Source of the DNA: UBA1672 sp033851915
Lineage (GTDB): Bacteria; Pseudomonadota; Alphaproteobacteria; Micavibrionales; Micavibrionaceae
Assembly (NCBI GenBank): GCA_033851915.1
Contig: JAWSVM010000011.1
Location: forward strand, 1-64,000
DNA length: 64,000 bases
Direction: 5' to 3'
A model generated the notes under the pieces. The model worked only from the letters and a program-made list of their open reading frames with translations. It searched no databases and was not told where the DNA came from. Each line of letters begins with the position of its first letter. Position 1 is the stretch's first letter. This document shows positions 40,040 to 50,057 of this stretch, piece by piece. Position numbers and translations under genes: made by a program.

Positions 40040-42499
40040 TTACTGAACAACGCGCTCTTCTTCGATGATTTCATAGCATTCTATGATATCGCCTTCTTTA
40101 AGATCATCGTATTTTTCAAATGCCATACCACATTCTTGACCTTCTTTAACATCTTTCACTTCTTCCTTGAAGCGTTTCAATGTTTTCAGCATACCTTCAT
40201 GGATAACCACATCATCACGCAGCAAACGAACTTTAGAGCCACGCTTAACACTGCCAGAAGAAACATCACAACCAGCAATTTTACCAACTTTAGTGATGTT
40301 AAAGACCTGCTTGATAAGGGCTTGACCAATATATTCTTCACGAATACTTGGTGGTAACATACCCGTTAGAAGAGCTTTCGCATCATCAATGACGTTATAG
40401 ATAATGTTGTAATAACGAATATCCACTTTTTCGTGATCGGCAAGTACGCGGGCTTTCATATTCGCACGGACGTTAAACCCGATAATCAGCGCACCCGAAG
40501 CATTTGCAAGAATAATATCTGATTCTGTGATACCGCCAACACCAGTGTGCAGAACTTGAATTTCAATGCCTTCGTTTTCTTCTTCCATTTTGGTTAAAGA
40601 ACCTGTTATCGCCTCAATAGAGCCAAAAACATCGGCGCGGATAAGAACAGGCAGCTTAGTCACTTCACCAGCCTCACGTTTCGCGAGAATTTGTTCCATC
40701 GTTGTACGGCCACTGATGGCTTTTGCTGCAGCTATTTCTTTGTTTTTATGCTGACGATATTCAGCAATCTCGCGTGCTTTTGATTCTTCTGATGTAACGT
40801 TGAAGATATCACCAGCAGAAGGTGTTCCATTCGCACCCAATATTTCAACAGGTTGCCCAGGAATGGCTTCCATAACATTATTCCCTTTATCATCGATAAT
40901 CGCACGAACACGTCCAAAGACAGCACCCGCAACAAAGACATGCCCGATGCGCAGAGTTCCTTTTTGGATCAATACTGTTGCAACAGAGCCACGGCCTTTT
41001 TCCATTTTAGATTCAACAACAAAACCTTGCGCATCTCTGTTTGGATTTGCTTTAAGTTCAAGTATCTCGGATTGCAGAAGAATGGCTTCTTCCAATTTAT
41101 CAAGGTTCGTTTTGTTCTTTGCAGATATTTCAACACATTGAACATCGCCGCCCATTTCCTCAATCACGACTTCATGCTGCAGCAAGTCTTGCTTTGCTTT
41201 CATAGGATTAGCGTCAGGAAGGTCGATTTTATTAATCGCAATGATAATCGGAACGCCTGCGGCTTTCGCATGGTTAATTGATTCAATTGTTTGTGGCATA
41301 ATTGAATCACTCGCCGAAATAACAATAACAACAATGTCGGTTACGTCAGCACCACGTGCGCGCATTTCAGTAAATGCCGCATGTCCGGGAGTATCAAGGA
41401 ATGTAATCTTTTCGCCTGTCGAGAGTTCAACCTGATATGCCCCGATATGCTGGGTAATACCACCAGCTTCACCAGCCACAACATCCGTAGAACGTAGCGC
41501 ATCCAGCAAAGAGGTTTTACCGTGGTCAACATGCCCCATGATCGTAACAACAGGAGGGCGTGGAAGAAGATCTTCTTCTTTATCTTCAATGTCATCCAAA
41601 CCAATTTCAACATCGGCGTCAGTAACGCGTCTTACTTTATGTCCAAACTCTTCGATAAGAAGTTCAGCGGTATCCGCATCGATTGTTTGCGTGCCTGTCG
41701 CCATAACACCCATTTTCATAAGAGCCTTAACAACATCCTTGCCAGCCTCAGCCATACGGTTGGATAGCTCTTGCACTGTAATTGTCTCAGGTAGAACAAC
41801 TTCACGCACTGATTTTTCTTGTGGTGCTTGGAACGGTTGTGCGGCGAGACGCGCTTTTTCACGCATACGTTTTTGTGCAGCCAAACTTGGGCCACGATCG
41901 CGATCATAATCTCTGTTAATGGCTTGTGAAATCGTAATACGGCCGCCACGACGATCACCTGCTGTACGTGGTGGTGGCTTCACCGCGTTTTTCTTTATTT
42001 TATCACGGTAGCTCTCGGCAGGCTTACTATCTTCGTTTGTGAAAGTTTTTACGCGCTTTTGCTCTTCTTTTGCAGGGGTAGAAGGCGTTGGTCTTTCAGG
42101 TATTGTTCTGTTTTCTGCTTCGCTTTCAAGGCGCGTTTTTTCTTCTGCGGCTTCTATTTTCGCGCGTGTTGCTTCTTCTTCAGCTTCTTTTGCCTTTTTA
42201 TCCTCAAGCGTCATTACACGGCGTTTGGGAAGTTCTTTTTTCTTTGAAGCACCAGAAAGGGCAGCTTCTAGAGCACGAGCCCGCGCATCTTTTTCACCAG
42301 ACGTTAGGCGCGTATCTTCTTTAGGCGCATTTCTTGCTGAGACGACCCTCTTGCGACGAACCTCTACGGCAACTTTACTCGCCGGAGTTTTTGAGGCCGA
42401 TGATGAACCACCAGCACCCAAGCTGAGTGTCTTACCTGACAAGCTGAGTGTTTTAGCTGCAGGTTTTGGGTTTTCTTCTTTTACTTTTTTCTCAGTCAT
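40040..42499 (-). CDS. infB: Translation initiation factor IF-2
   Basis: 819 aa. The N-terminal about 230 residues are charged and low-complexity (KTLSLSGKTLSLGAG, alpha-type N-domain). The G domain has GHVDHGKTSLLDALR (G1), DTPGHAAFTEMRARG (G3) and NKIDLPD (G4), followed by IF2 domains II-IV ending in GDIIECYEIIEE. It brings fMet-tRNA to the 30S. It starts 60 bases after nusA with no ylxR-type gene between them. Confidence 0.98.
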   Translation of the reverse strand: MTEKKVKEENPKPAAKTLSLSGKTLSLGAGGSSSASKTPASKVAVEVRRKRVVSARNAPKEDTRLTSGEKDARARALEAALSGASKKKELPKRRVMTLEDKKAKEAEEEATRAKIEAAEEKTRLESEAENRTIPERPTPSTPAKEEQKRVKTFTNEDSKPAESYRDKIKKNAVKPPPRTAGDRRGGRITISQAINRDYDRDRGPSLAAQKRMREKARLAAQPFQAPQEKSVREVVLPETITVQELSNRMAEAGKDVVKALMKMGVMATGTQTIDADTAELLIEEFGHKVRRVTDADVEIGLDDIEDKEEDLLPRPPVVTIMGHVDHGKTSLLDALRSTDVVAGEAGGITQHIGAYQVELSTGEKITFLDTPGHAAFTEMRARGADVTDIVVIVISASDSIMPQTIESINHAKAAGVPIIIAINKIDLPDANPMKAKQDLLQHEVVIEEMGGDVQCVEISAKNKTNLDKLEEAILLQSEILELKANPNRDAQGFVVESKMEKGRGSVATVLIQKGTLRIGHVFVAGAVFGRVRAIIDDKGNNVMEAIPGQPVEILGANGTPSAGDIFNVTSEESKAREIAEYRQHKNKEIAAAKAISGRTTMEQILAKREAGEVTKLPVLIRADVFGSIEAITGSLTKMEEENEGIEIQVLHTGVGGITESDIILANASGALIIGFNVRANMKARVLADHEKVDIRYYNIIYNVIDDAKALLTGMLPPSIREEYIGQALIKQVFNITKVGKIAGCDVSSGSVKRGSKVRLLRDDVVIHEGMLKTLKRFKEEVKDVKEGQECGMAFEKYDDLKEGDIIECYEIIEEERVVQ

Positions 42500-42559
42500 T
42501 AGGTTCGCCTAAAAATTTTACAGGATATAGATATATACTATGCATAATATAGTGTAAAT

Positions 42560-44185
42560 CTATGCATCGCTCTCCGCTGGTGTTTCTTCTGCTTTAACAT
42601 CGTCTTCAGAAGGTTTTTCTTCATCCGCCTTAGCCTTAGCTTCACTTTCAGCAGCGGCTTCAGCCTCTTCGACAGCTTTCGCAGCAGCAGCGTCTTCTTC
42701 CGCGAACCAATGTTCACGTGCTTTCATGATAACCGCATTTGCTTCTTTTTCATTCATTTGGTTTTCACCAAGAAGCTCTACAAGTTCATCACCGGCAAGA
42801 TCAGCAAGATCATCAAGTGTTTTAATGCCTTTTTCACCAATTTTAAGAATTTGATCTGCACGCAGGCCTTCTGCAGTCATTAAGTCATCAGCAAGACCAA
42901 GCTCGGTTTGCTTACCCTTAAGTTCTTCAGATTTAAGATTGAGCCAGCTAATCGCACGTTGTTGAAGCTCGTTTGAAATTTCATCTTCGAAGCCTTGAAT
43001 TTCGTTCAATTCGTCAATAGGTGTTTCTGCGATTTCTTCAACAGCAGTAAATCCTTCAACGACAAGAAGCTGTGCAATTGTATCGTCAACGTCCAATGAT
43101 TCAATGAACAGTGCAGAGCGTGTTGCAAATTCTTCTGTGCGACGTTCTGATTCTTGCTCATCTGTCATGATATCGATGTCCCAACCGGTCAGGATCGAGG
43201 CAAGGCGCACATTCTGTCCACGGCGACCGATAGCCAAGCTAAGCTGGTCTTCAGGAACGACAACATCCATATGTTTTTTATCTTCATCCAGAACCACTTT
43301 TGAAACAGCGGCAGGTTGCAGTGCATTCACAACGAAAGTTCCAAGATCATCTGTCCATGGAATAATATCAATTTTCTCACCACCAAGCTCGTTCACAACG
43401 GCTTGAACACGGCTTCCGCGCATACCAACACACGCACCGACAGGATCAATTGAGTGTTCTCTGGATTGAACAGCGATTTTTGCGCGGCTACCCGGATCAC
43501 GAGCAACGCCCTTGATTTCAATGATACCGTCATAAATCTCAGGGACTTCTTGTGCGAAAAGTTTCGCCATAAATTCAGGGTGACTACGGGATAGGAAAAT
43601 CTGCGGTCCACGCATTTCTTCACGTACTTCGTAGATGATCGCGCGTACACGGTCATTCACGTTTAATGGTTCACGTGGAATACATTCATCACGGCGGATA
43701 ATACCTTCTGCGCGGCCTTGAATATCAATTGTAGCATTACCATATTCAACACGCTTTACGATACCACTGATGATTTCGCCAACGCGGTCTTTATATTCTT
43801 CATACTGACGTGCGCGTTCGGCTTCACGCACTTTTTGCATGATAACTTGTTTGGCTGTTTGGGCAGCAATACGGCCGAAGTCCAATGGAGGCAATTCATC
43901 AATCAGAAACTCACCTTCTTCGGCATCCGGTTTAATACGTGTTGCTTGGTCGATAGTAAGCTGGGCAACTTCGTTTTCGATTTCGAAATCATTCGCAACA
44001 ACTTCACGATAGCGTTTAAGCTCAATTTCGCCATTACCGCGGTCAATTTGCGCGCGAATGTCTTGCTCGTGTCCATATTTGGAACGACCAGCTTTCTGGA
44101 TCGCTTCTTCCATCGCTTCTAAAACGATTTCACGATCAATATTCTTTTCACGGGCCACCATGTCTGCGACTTGCAACAATTCCAT
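42560..44185 (-). CDS. nusA: Transcription termination/antitermination factor NusA
   Basis: 541 aa. N-terminal RNAP-binding domain, S1 (GEIISGIVKRVEYGNATIDIQGRAEGIIRRDECIP), KH1 (RDPGSRAKIAVQSREHSIDPVGACVGMRGSRVQAVVNELGGEKIDIIPW), KH2 (EDQLSLAIGRRGQNVRLAS), and two acidic helical C-terminal repeats, ended by an Ala/Glu-rich tail (residues about 490-541). Follows rimP by 10 bases. Confidence 0.98.
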   Translation of the reverse strand: MELLQVADMVAREKNIDREIVLEAMEEAIQKAGRSKYGHEQDIRAQIDRGNGEIELKRYREVVANDFEIENEVAQLTIDQATRIKPDAEEGEFLIDELPPLDFGRIAAQTAKQVIMQKVREAERARQYEEYKDRVGEIISGIVKRVEYGNATIDIQGRAEGIIRRDECIPREPLNVNDRVRAIIYEVREEMRGPQIFLSRSHPEFMAKLFAQEVPEIYDGIIEIKGVARDPGSRAKIAVQSREHSIDPVGACVGMRGSRVQAVVNELGGEKIDIIPWTDDLGTFVVNALQPAAVSKVVLDEDKKHMDVVVPEDQLSLAIGRRGQNVRLASILTGWDIDIMTDEQESERRTEEFATRSALFIESLDVDDTIAQLLVVEGFTAVEEIAETPIDELNEIQGFEDEISNELQQRAISWLNLKSEELKGKQTELGLADDLMTAEGLRADQILKIGEKGIKTLDDLADLAGDELVELLGENQMNEKEANAVIMKAREHWFAEEDAAAAKAVEEAEAAAESEAKAKADEEKPSEDDVKAEETPAESDA

Positions 44186-44195
44186 GTTCTATCTC

Positions 44196-44693
44196 CTAAA
44201 GATTTGCTGTAGCTTTAATTAGTTCATCAGTTAAAACGAGTTTTGCTTGCGCCAATGAGGAATAGGGGATTTTTATATCACCCGTATCCGTTGTCACAAG
44301 AATATTATTGTCTTCAATTCCATTTAATACACCGCGATAACGTTTTTGTCCGTTTTCTGCAGGTGTAAGTGTTTCAATTTTAATCTCAAAGCTCTTATAG
44401 CGATCAAATTCATCCTTACGGATCAACATACGGTCAATCCCCGGAGAGCTTACCTCTAATCTATAAGCACCGTTAATCGGGTCTTCAACATCCATCACAG
44501 CGGAAATTGCGCGGCTTATTTTTGCGGCGTCATCAACCAACAGGTTACTTGTTTTAAGGTCTTCTGCCATAATCTGAACAAGCGATGAACCATCTTCACC
44601 GGAAATTTTAATGCGATGAAAGGCAAGCCCAAGATCTTCGATCACGGGCGTTACTATATTCGCAATTTTTTCTTCAAGCGGCGTATAACGCAT
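44196..44693 (-). CDS. rimP: Ribosome maturation factor RimP
   Basis: 165 aa. EEKIANIVTPVIEDLGLAFHRIKISGEDGSSLVQIMAEDLKTSNLLVDDAAKISRAISAVMDVEDPINGAYRLEVSSPGIDRML is the RimP/YhbC N-domain, then an SH3-like end (YRGVLNGIEDNNILVTTD). First gene of the nusA-infB operon, after a terminator at 44729-44756. Confidence 0.97.
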   Translation of the reverse strand: MRYTPLEEKIANIVTPVIEDLGLAFHRIKISGEDGSSLVQIMAEDLKTSNLLVDDAAKISRAISAVMDVEDPINGAYRLEVSSPGIDRMLIRKDEFDRYKSFEIKIETLTPAENGQKRYRGVLNGIEDNNILVTTDTGDIKIPYSSLAQAKLVLTDELIKATANL

Positions 44694-44728
44694 TTAAAAT
44701 CCTAATAACTTGCTTCCGATTAAGTAAT

Positions 44729-44756
44729 AAAAAAGGCGGCCTCTTTGTGAGCCACC
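44729..44756 (-). terminator. Terminator between trmB and rimP
   Basis: On the minus strand GGTGGCTC (44756-44749) pairs with GAGGCCGCC (44743-44735, one bulged G) across a 5-nt loop and is followed by six T residues (44734-44729). It lies 61 bases after the trmB stop and separates the metK-trmB unit from rimP-nusA. Confidence 0.7.
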
Positions 44757-44816
44757 GTCTTTAAGATCGGATATTTGCGTGATTTATACGCCTAACTTGT
44801 AGGAAATGCAAGGGGT

Positions 44817-45548
44817 TTATTCCTTTCTTTCAAAAAACATATAGACCATTTTTTTAGCACCTTTTGCGCCTTTTTCCTCATAGCGAGTTGTTATCCAGTC
44901 CTTAGGCGGAGTATAGAAATCATCCTTGGAGTTTGCGCTCCATTCAAAGGCGGAGTGATTAGAGGCTTGGGTGCACATCCATTCAGCAAGATTCTCAACA
45001 TCTGTTGTTAGAATGAGTGGTGCGCCGGGCTTTAGAATTTTAGCAAAAATATCTAAATTCACCTGATTAATAATACGGCGTTTATGGTGGCGCTTTTTAT
45101 GCCATGGATCAGGGTTTAGAACATAAATACCATCAAGGCTGTTCGGCTTTATTGAACGGGCTACAATCATGCCATCATCCATAAGAACGCGAACATTGTC
45201 GTGTGGTTCATCTTCCTGAATATTCATAAGAAAGGCCGACATGCCACCAATGAAAGGTTCTGCGCCCAGATAGCCCGTATCAGGGTTATTACGGAGCAGG
45301 GTGGCCATATGCTCACCATAGCCAAAACCAATTTCAAGCCAATATTTTGAATGAGGGCGGCCAAAGAGTTCTTCAGGGGAGATGCTTTGCTGTAGCAAAA
45401 GTTTATCTTCCGGTAATTCTATTTTTGGCAATAACTCATCAAGAATGCCTATACGTAGTGGAGAGGTCGAACGCCCTTGTCTGCGACCAAAAAAACTCCG
45501 CTCATAGTTAGCGGAGTTTTGTCTTGGAATATGGTGTTTACGACTCAA
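44817..45548 (-). CDS. trmB: tRNA (guanine-N7-)-methyltransferase
   Basis: 243 aa. WLEIGFGYGEHMATLLRNNPDTGYLGAEPF is the SAM site and YVLNPDPWHKKRHHKRRIINQ the catalytic block of TrmB, which makes m7G46 in tRNA. Basic N-terminus (MSRKHHIPRQNSANYERSFFGRRQGR). Five bases after metK, whose product is its methyl donor. Confidence 0.97.
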   Translation of the reverse strand: MSRKHHIPRQNSANYERSFFGRRQGRSTSPLRIGILDELLPKIELPEDKLLLQQSISPEELFGRPHSKYWLEIGFGYGEHMATLLRNNPDTGYLGAEPFIGGMSAFLMNIQEDEPHDNVRVLMDDGMIVARSIKPNSLDGIYVLNPDPWHKKRHHKRRIINQVNLDIFAKILKPGAPLILTTDVENLAEWMCTQASNHSAFEWSANSKDDFYTPPKDWITTRYEEKGAKGAKKMVYMFFERKE

Positions 45549-45553
45549 TGGGG

Positions 45554-46738
45554 TTATCCAAGGATACGTTGTAATTCACTAACAAGGTCAGTTTTCTCCC
45601 AAGAAAAGCCACCATCATCTGTTGGTGTACGGCCGAAGTGACCATATGCCGCTGTGCGCTCATAAATTGCTTTGTTGAGCTTTAGGTGCTCACGAATACC
45701 GCGTGGGCGCAGATCAACTAGATTTTGCAGAGCATCAACAATCACTGTTTCCGGCGCTGTCCCTGTACCATGTGTATTCAGGTAAACAGAAATCGGCTTG
45801 GAAACACCAATCGCATAAGAAAGCTGTATCGTACAACCAGTCGCATAACCCGCAGCAACAACGTTCTTCGCAAGATAACGCGCAGCATAAGCAGCAGAGC
45901 GGTCAACCTTTGTACAATCTTTACCGGAGAATGCACCACCACCATGTGGGGCTGCGCCGCCGTAGGTATCAACAATGATTTTACGGCCTGTCACGCCACA
46001 ATCACCAACAGGGCCACCAATAACAAAACGACCAGTTGGGTTTACGTATAATTCTTCTTCGGGAACGCTCCACCCTTCAGGAAGGATTTCCTCGATATAT
46101 GGACGAACCATATCCTTAACGTCTTCCATGCTTAGACCTTCTGCATGTTGTGTTGAAACAACAACAGATTTAACACCAACAGGCTTATCATCTCTATATT
46201 CAAGCGTAACTTGTGATTTTGCATCAGGGCCTAGCTTGCTAAGGATTCCTGCATGGCGATCTTCTGCTAGGCGTTTTAGAATCAGATGTGAGTAATGGAG
46301 CGGGGCAGGCATAAGCGCCTCTGTTTCCTTACATGCGTAACCAAACATAATGCCTTGATCGCCAGCGCCTTCGTCTTTATCAACACCTGTGCCTTCATCA
46401 ACACCTTGGGCAATATCAACAGATTGAGCATGCAGCTTTACATCAACATTAACTGTTTTCCAATTAAAGCCTTCTTGCTCATACCCAATATCTTTGATTG
46501 CATCACGGGCGGCTTGTTCGATCTTCTCTTTTGTTACACTTTCAGGGCCACGTGTTTCACCGGCAATAACAACACAATCTGTTGTAACAAGTGTTTCACA
46601 AGCAACGCGTGACTGATTATCAGCTCTCATATACAAGTCAACAACAGCATCAGATATGCGATCACAAATTTTATCCGGATGTCCTTCTGATACAGATTCA
46701 CTGGTGAAGATATAGTCGGTTAATGTCTTTTGTTGCAT
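45554..46738 (-). CDS. metK: S-adenosylmethionine synthetase
   Basis: 394 aa from ATG 46738, which has CAGGA six bases upstream; a more distal ATG at 46759 would put that signal inside the gene and is less likely. FTSESVSEGHPDKICDRISDA, GAGDQGIMFGYACKE and GGAFSGKDCTKVDRSAAYAARY are the three standard signatures. It makes SAM from methionine and ATP. I see no SAM riboswitch in the 120-bp leader. Confidence 0.98.
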   Translation of the reverse strand: MQQKTLTDYIFTSESVSEGHPDKICDRISDAVVDLYMRADNQSRVACETLVTTDCVVIAGETRGPESVTKEKIEQAARDAIKDIGYEQEGFNWKTVNVDVKLHAQSVDIAQGVDEGTGVDKDEGAGDQGIMFGYACKETEALMPAPLHYSHLILKRLAEDRHAGILSKLGPDAKSQVTLEYRDDKPVGVKSVVVSTQHAEGLSMEDVKDMVRPYIEEILPEGWSVPEEELYVNPTGRFVIGGPVGDCGVTGRKIIVDTYGGAAPHGGGAFSGKDCTKVDRSAAYAARYLAKNVVAAGYATGCTIQLSYAIGVSKPISVYLNTHGTGTAPETVIVDALQNLVDLRPRGIREHLKLNKAIYERTAAYGHFGRTPTDDGGFSWEKTDLVSELQRILG

Positions 46739-46811
46739 AGCTTGTCCTGAATATGGCATCGTTTATCGCTCATTCTAATTGAATTACTTATTTAAAGTAG
46801 AACCCTAAAGC

Positions 46812-46836
46812 AAAAAAAAGGCTTTATTCAAGCCTT
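46812..46836 (-). terminator. Rho-independent terminator after the XRE regulator gene
   Basis: A 7-bp stem (46818-46824 with 46830-46836), 5-nt loop, and a minus-strand run of six or more U residues (46817-46812), 20 bases after the regulator stop. metK is therefore expressed from its own promoter in 46739-46811. Confidence 0.82.
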
Positions 46837-46855
46837 AATGTTAAAATTTATGAAT

Positions 46856-47320
46856 TTAAGTGATATTTTTTACCATTGACTTGATAAATTTCAAAATATC
46901 CGCTCTCGTTTTGGGATCCTCTATCGAATAATAGGTTCGAATAAGATCGAGAGTTTCCTTTTTTGAAAAAATATCCTCAGGTATGTTTACACCTTGTTTT
47001 GCAGATGTAGAATCGCCGAACGACTCTTGCGGATTATCAGACATTCCAAGCGAAGCATTCTTCGCGCCACCGCATGAATCCAAACCTTCGTAAAAATAGT
47101 CGATAGATACATCCAATATTTTGCTAAAGCTAAATAGACGGCTTGCGCTTACTCTATTTGTGCCACGCTCATATTTTTGCACCTGTTGGAATGTTACACC
47201 AATAAATTCTGCTAACTTTTCCTGGCTTAGTCCCAATAGAGTACGTCTGCTACGTAGTTGTTTCCCAACATGCTTATCAACAGTATCGGGTATTCCTTTT
47301 GTTTTTCTTGTATTTTCCAT
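46856..47320 (-). CDS. XRE-family transcriptional regulator of the lnt-metK region
   Basis: 154 aa. Residues 15-72 are a classic HTH (VDKHVGKQLRSRRTLLGLSQEKLAEFIGVTFQQVQKYERGTNRVSASRLFSFSKILDVSIDYFYEG), nearly identical in form to regulators found beside metK/lnt across alphaproteobacteria. The C-terminal 75 residues are variable and end in a helical RTYYSIEDPKTRADILKFIKSMVK. Likely dimeric repressor; its targets are unknown. Confidence 0.9.
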   Translation of the reverse strand: MENTRKTKGIPDTVDKHVGKQLRSRRTLLGLSQEKLAEFIGVTFQQVQKYERGTNRVSASRLFSFSKILDVSIDYFYEGLDSCGGAKNASLGMSDNPQESFGDSTSAKQGVNIPEDIFSKKETLDLIRTYYSIEDPKTRADILKFIKSMVKNIT

Positions 47321-47486
47321 TAATCTACTTGCACTTTGTTTCTAAATAACTGAATTTTTTAACAGTCTTTTACCAACGTGTTAAAAAGTTAACATTACTT
47401 ACAACGAGAGTACACAAGTATGCAACAGACCTTAAGTATATAATTTATAATGTTTTCAACGCATGCTTTATCTTTTGGTTACGTTT

Positions 47487-49025
47487 CTATGTAAAACGCT
47501 GTAATTGGCTAACTTTGTGCAAATATTTATTGAGTGCTAAAAATGAAATTAATAGCAAAATAATAATATTATCTGTGTAAAAACCTTTAAAAAACCCTAT
47601 GATTGCATATGGTAAGTTACCTGAAACCTTGGTCTTTTGTAATATTGTTTCAATAGTGAGGATTTTTCCCAATGGTGAAATAATTGCGCTTATACCTGTA
47701 TTGGCACTTCTTAAAACTGGAATGCCCGTTTCTATTGCTCTGAACTGAGATTGCACCAAATGTTGATAAGGGCCGGGGCTGTCGCCATACCACCCATCAT
47801 TTGTTACATTTACAATCATATCCGGTCGCGGAGTGATATTTTCAATGGCTCTATTTGGAAAAATTATCTCATAACATATAAGAGGGCTGAATTTTATACC
47901 CTCGGGCATTGCCAGTGTTATTTGTCCTGACCCTTGCTTGAATCCACTAAAGCCAACGATAGGCGCTATGTCGAAGATATTCTCAAATGGCATATATTCA
48001 CCAAAAGGGACAAGGTGAGACTTATCATATGTGTGAATGATCTCTGCATTATTATTAAATGTGATGACACTGTTGAAATATGCATCTTGTTTACGGTCAT
48101 AGCGAAGCGCCCCCGTGATGAGGTAGGCTTCGCCGGAATAGCCACGCAACATATTACGGATATAAGCCATCGCCCACTGTGTATCCATAATATCCTGAGA
48201 AATAGCCGTTTCAGGCCATATAATATAGTGCGTTGATGCTTGAGATGCCGTCTCTAATGCCTGATATTCAGAGAGCTCTATCTGGTCTACAAAGTTCTTA
48301 CCTCTGTTTTCAGGCTTCCATTTTTCACTTTGGGCAATGTTGGGCTGGATAATGATTATTTCATAGTCATCATTATATTGAACAGGATTATCATGGATTC
48401 GCTTCGCTCCATACATATAGGATAGAGCTACGCTGCTTATGAGCACAATTGTTATAAAGGCTTTCACTGGTTTACTGTGTTGTGATGTTAGTAAGAAGGC
48501 GGGGGCGCTTGCCCAGAATATTGTAGCCAAGGTTAAAAGATAGATGCTTGATAGGGATGCAACTTGCGCAATCGGCAGAATATCAATCCATGTATAGCCA
48601 TAAAGATTCCACGGGAACCCTGTCAGTAAATGCCCTCGTGCATATTCAGATATGAATAGGCAGGTTACAAAAGCAATGTATGAGATAACGTTATTTGCAT
48701 CCTTATAAAGTGCCTTATAAACATAACAGCCTATCGCGGTGAAAAGGGATAGCAAAGCAGGTAACCCCGAAACCGCCAACGGCCATGCCCAAACATAGGG
48801 GTTATCTTCAATAAGCAAAGCATTACCAACCCATGCCAAGCTAAATCCAAAATATCCGAGAGAAAACATAAACCCTGCCATTGCGGCTTTGGAGGGTGTT
48901 TTGGCTCTGCATAGACAAATATATAAGCTGCTGAGGCCAACAAACAACGCTGGCCAAAAATTGATTGGAGCCATCGCTAATGCAGAAAATGCGCCTACAA
49001 AAAATATAAGAATGAGCTTCTTCAT
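47487..49025 (-). CDS. lnt: Apolipoprotein N-acyltransferase
   Basis: 512 aa from ATG 49025 (12 more codons are open upstream). Six or more transmembrane helices in residues 1-190, then a nitrilase-like domain with the catalytic triad: E in IWPETAISQD, K in YDKSHLVPFGEYMPFE, and C in FSPLICYEIIFP. It N-acylates the first Cys of lipoproteins in the inner membrane. Downstream of corC/ybeY/phoH as in many proteobacteria. Confidence 0.97.
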   Translation of the reverse strand: MKKLILIFFVGAFSALAMAPINFWPALFVGLSSLYICLCRAKTPSKAAMAGFMFSLGYFGFSLAWVGNALLIEDNPYVWAWPLAVSGLPALLSLFTAIGCYVYKALYKDANNVISYIAFVTCLFISEYARGHLLTGFPWNLYGYTWIDILPIAQVASLSSIYLLTLATIFWASAPAFLLTSQHSKPVKAFITIVLISSVALSYMYGAKRIHDNPVQYNDDYEIIIIQPNIAQSEKWKPENRGKNFVDQIELSEYQALETASQASTHYIIWPETAISQDIMDTQWAMAYIRNMLRGYSGEAYLITGALRYDRKQDAYFNSVITFNNNAEIIHTYDKSHLVPFGEYMPFENIFDIAPIVGFSGFKQGSGQITLAMPEGIKFSPLICYEIIFPNRAIENITPRPDMIVNVTNDGWYGDSPGPYQHLVQSQFRAIETGIPVLRSANTGISAIISPLGKILTIETILQKTKVSGNLPYAIIGFFKGFYTDNIIILLLISFLALNKYLHKVSQLQRFT

Positions 49026-49084
49026 GACGCTTGTTTTATATCTTGTATCAAGATGATGCAACGCTATTGCAAAAATATAAAAGC

Positions 49085-50029
49085 TTACGATTTATCTTGG
49101 TTGGGAATATTACGGATATGTAAGCGTTTTACGCGGCGGGGGTCGGCTTCGATAATTTCGAAGCTCATGCCGCTTTTGTGGGTAATGACTTCTCCTCTAG
49201 CAGGAACACGTTCGGCGATAGAGAACACAAGCCCACCCAATGTATCGTTTTCACGGCGCTCTTCTTTCGTTAGAATTTTACCGAAAATCTCTTCAAACTC
49301 GTCCAGATCAACACGCGCATCGGCGGTCACTGTTCCATCTGTATCTACAATTATTTCTGTATGATCATCGGGATCATGCTCATCATCAATTTCCCCTACG
49401 ATAGACTCAATAACATCGCCAATCGTGATAAGTCCGTCAATGCCACCAAATTCATCAATAACCATAACCATATGCTTTCTGGTTATTCGCATCTGTAAAA
49501 GTAAATCCAGCATTTTCATTGATGGAGAAACAATCGGCACATCACGTACAAGCTCTTGAATATCCATCGGCTTACCAAGAGCTAATGTTGCCATGATATC
49601 TTTAACGTGGATTGATCCTATCACATTATCCAATGTGTCTTTGTAAACGGGAAGGCGGCTATATTGCCTTTCAGAGAGCAGAGTAAACAACTCTTTTTGT
49701 GTAGTTTTTTGATTAACGGCAATAATATCGGCACGCGGCACCATAATATCGGCGGCGCACATATCCCGTAATTCAAGAATATTGGAAATAAGGGTTTTCT
49801 CATGCACTGACATTGAAGTTTCGCCCAGATCAGACGAATCATCATCGACATACTCTTCAATCGTCTCGCGCAACGTTGGATCTTTTTCAGGCTTGATCAT
49901 GTTTTTAACAAACGACATCAAACCGTTAACAGGGCTGCGTTCCTCGGCACGTTCAATCGCATCACCATGGCTAGATGGTAATGCGGTTTTCCCCGAGGGT
50001 TCATCGCTTTCTTTTATAACTTTCAACAT
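49085..50029 (-). CDS. CorC/HlyC-type CBS-domain protein
   Basis: 314 aa. Two CBS domains (residues about 80-210; IMVPRADIIAVNQKTTQKELFTLLSERQYSRLPVYKDTLDNVIGSIHVKDIM, and RKHMVMVIDEFGGIDGLITIGDVIESIVGEI) and a CorC_HlyC C-terminal domain (DARVDLDEFEEIFGKIL ... FSIAERVPARGEVITHKSGMSFEIIEADPRRVKRLHI). No transmembrane helices, as in soluble CorC-type members linked to Mg/Co efflux and to ybeY-lnt clusters. Confidence 0.94.
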   Translation of the reverse strand: MLKVIKESDEPSGKTALPSSHGDAIERAEERSPVNGLMSFVKNMIKPEKDPTLRETIEEYVDDDSSDLGETSMSVHEKTLISNILELRDMCAADIMVPRADIIAVNQKTTQKELFTLLSERQYSRLPVYKDTLDNVIGSIHVKDIMATLALGKPMDIQELVRDVPIVSPSMKMLDLLLQMRITRKHMVMVIDEFGGIDGLITIGDVIESIVGEIDDEHDPDDHTEIIVDTDGTVTADARVDLDEFEEIFGKILTKEERRENDTLGGLVFSIAERVPARGEVITHKSGMSFEIIEADPRRVKRLHIRNIPNQDKS

Positions 50030-50057
50030 AATCTACGTTTTCTATCCTGACATAAAA

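Noticed and set aside
41522..42512. Several open frames antisense to infB
   Set aside because: They mirror the biased codons of the charged infB N-terminus and have Ser/Phe/Ala-rich, non-protein-like composition.
46739..46855. SAM riboswitch upstream of metK
   Set aside because: The leader shows the upstream gene's terminator and an AT-rich stretch, but I found no SAM-II, SAM/SAH or SAM-V-like conserved core; a covariance search would be decisive.
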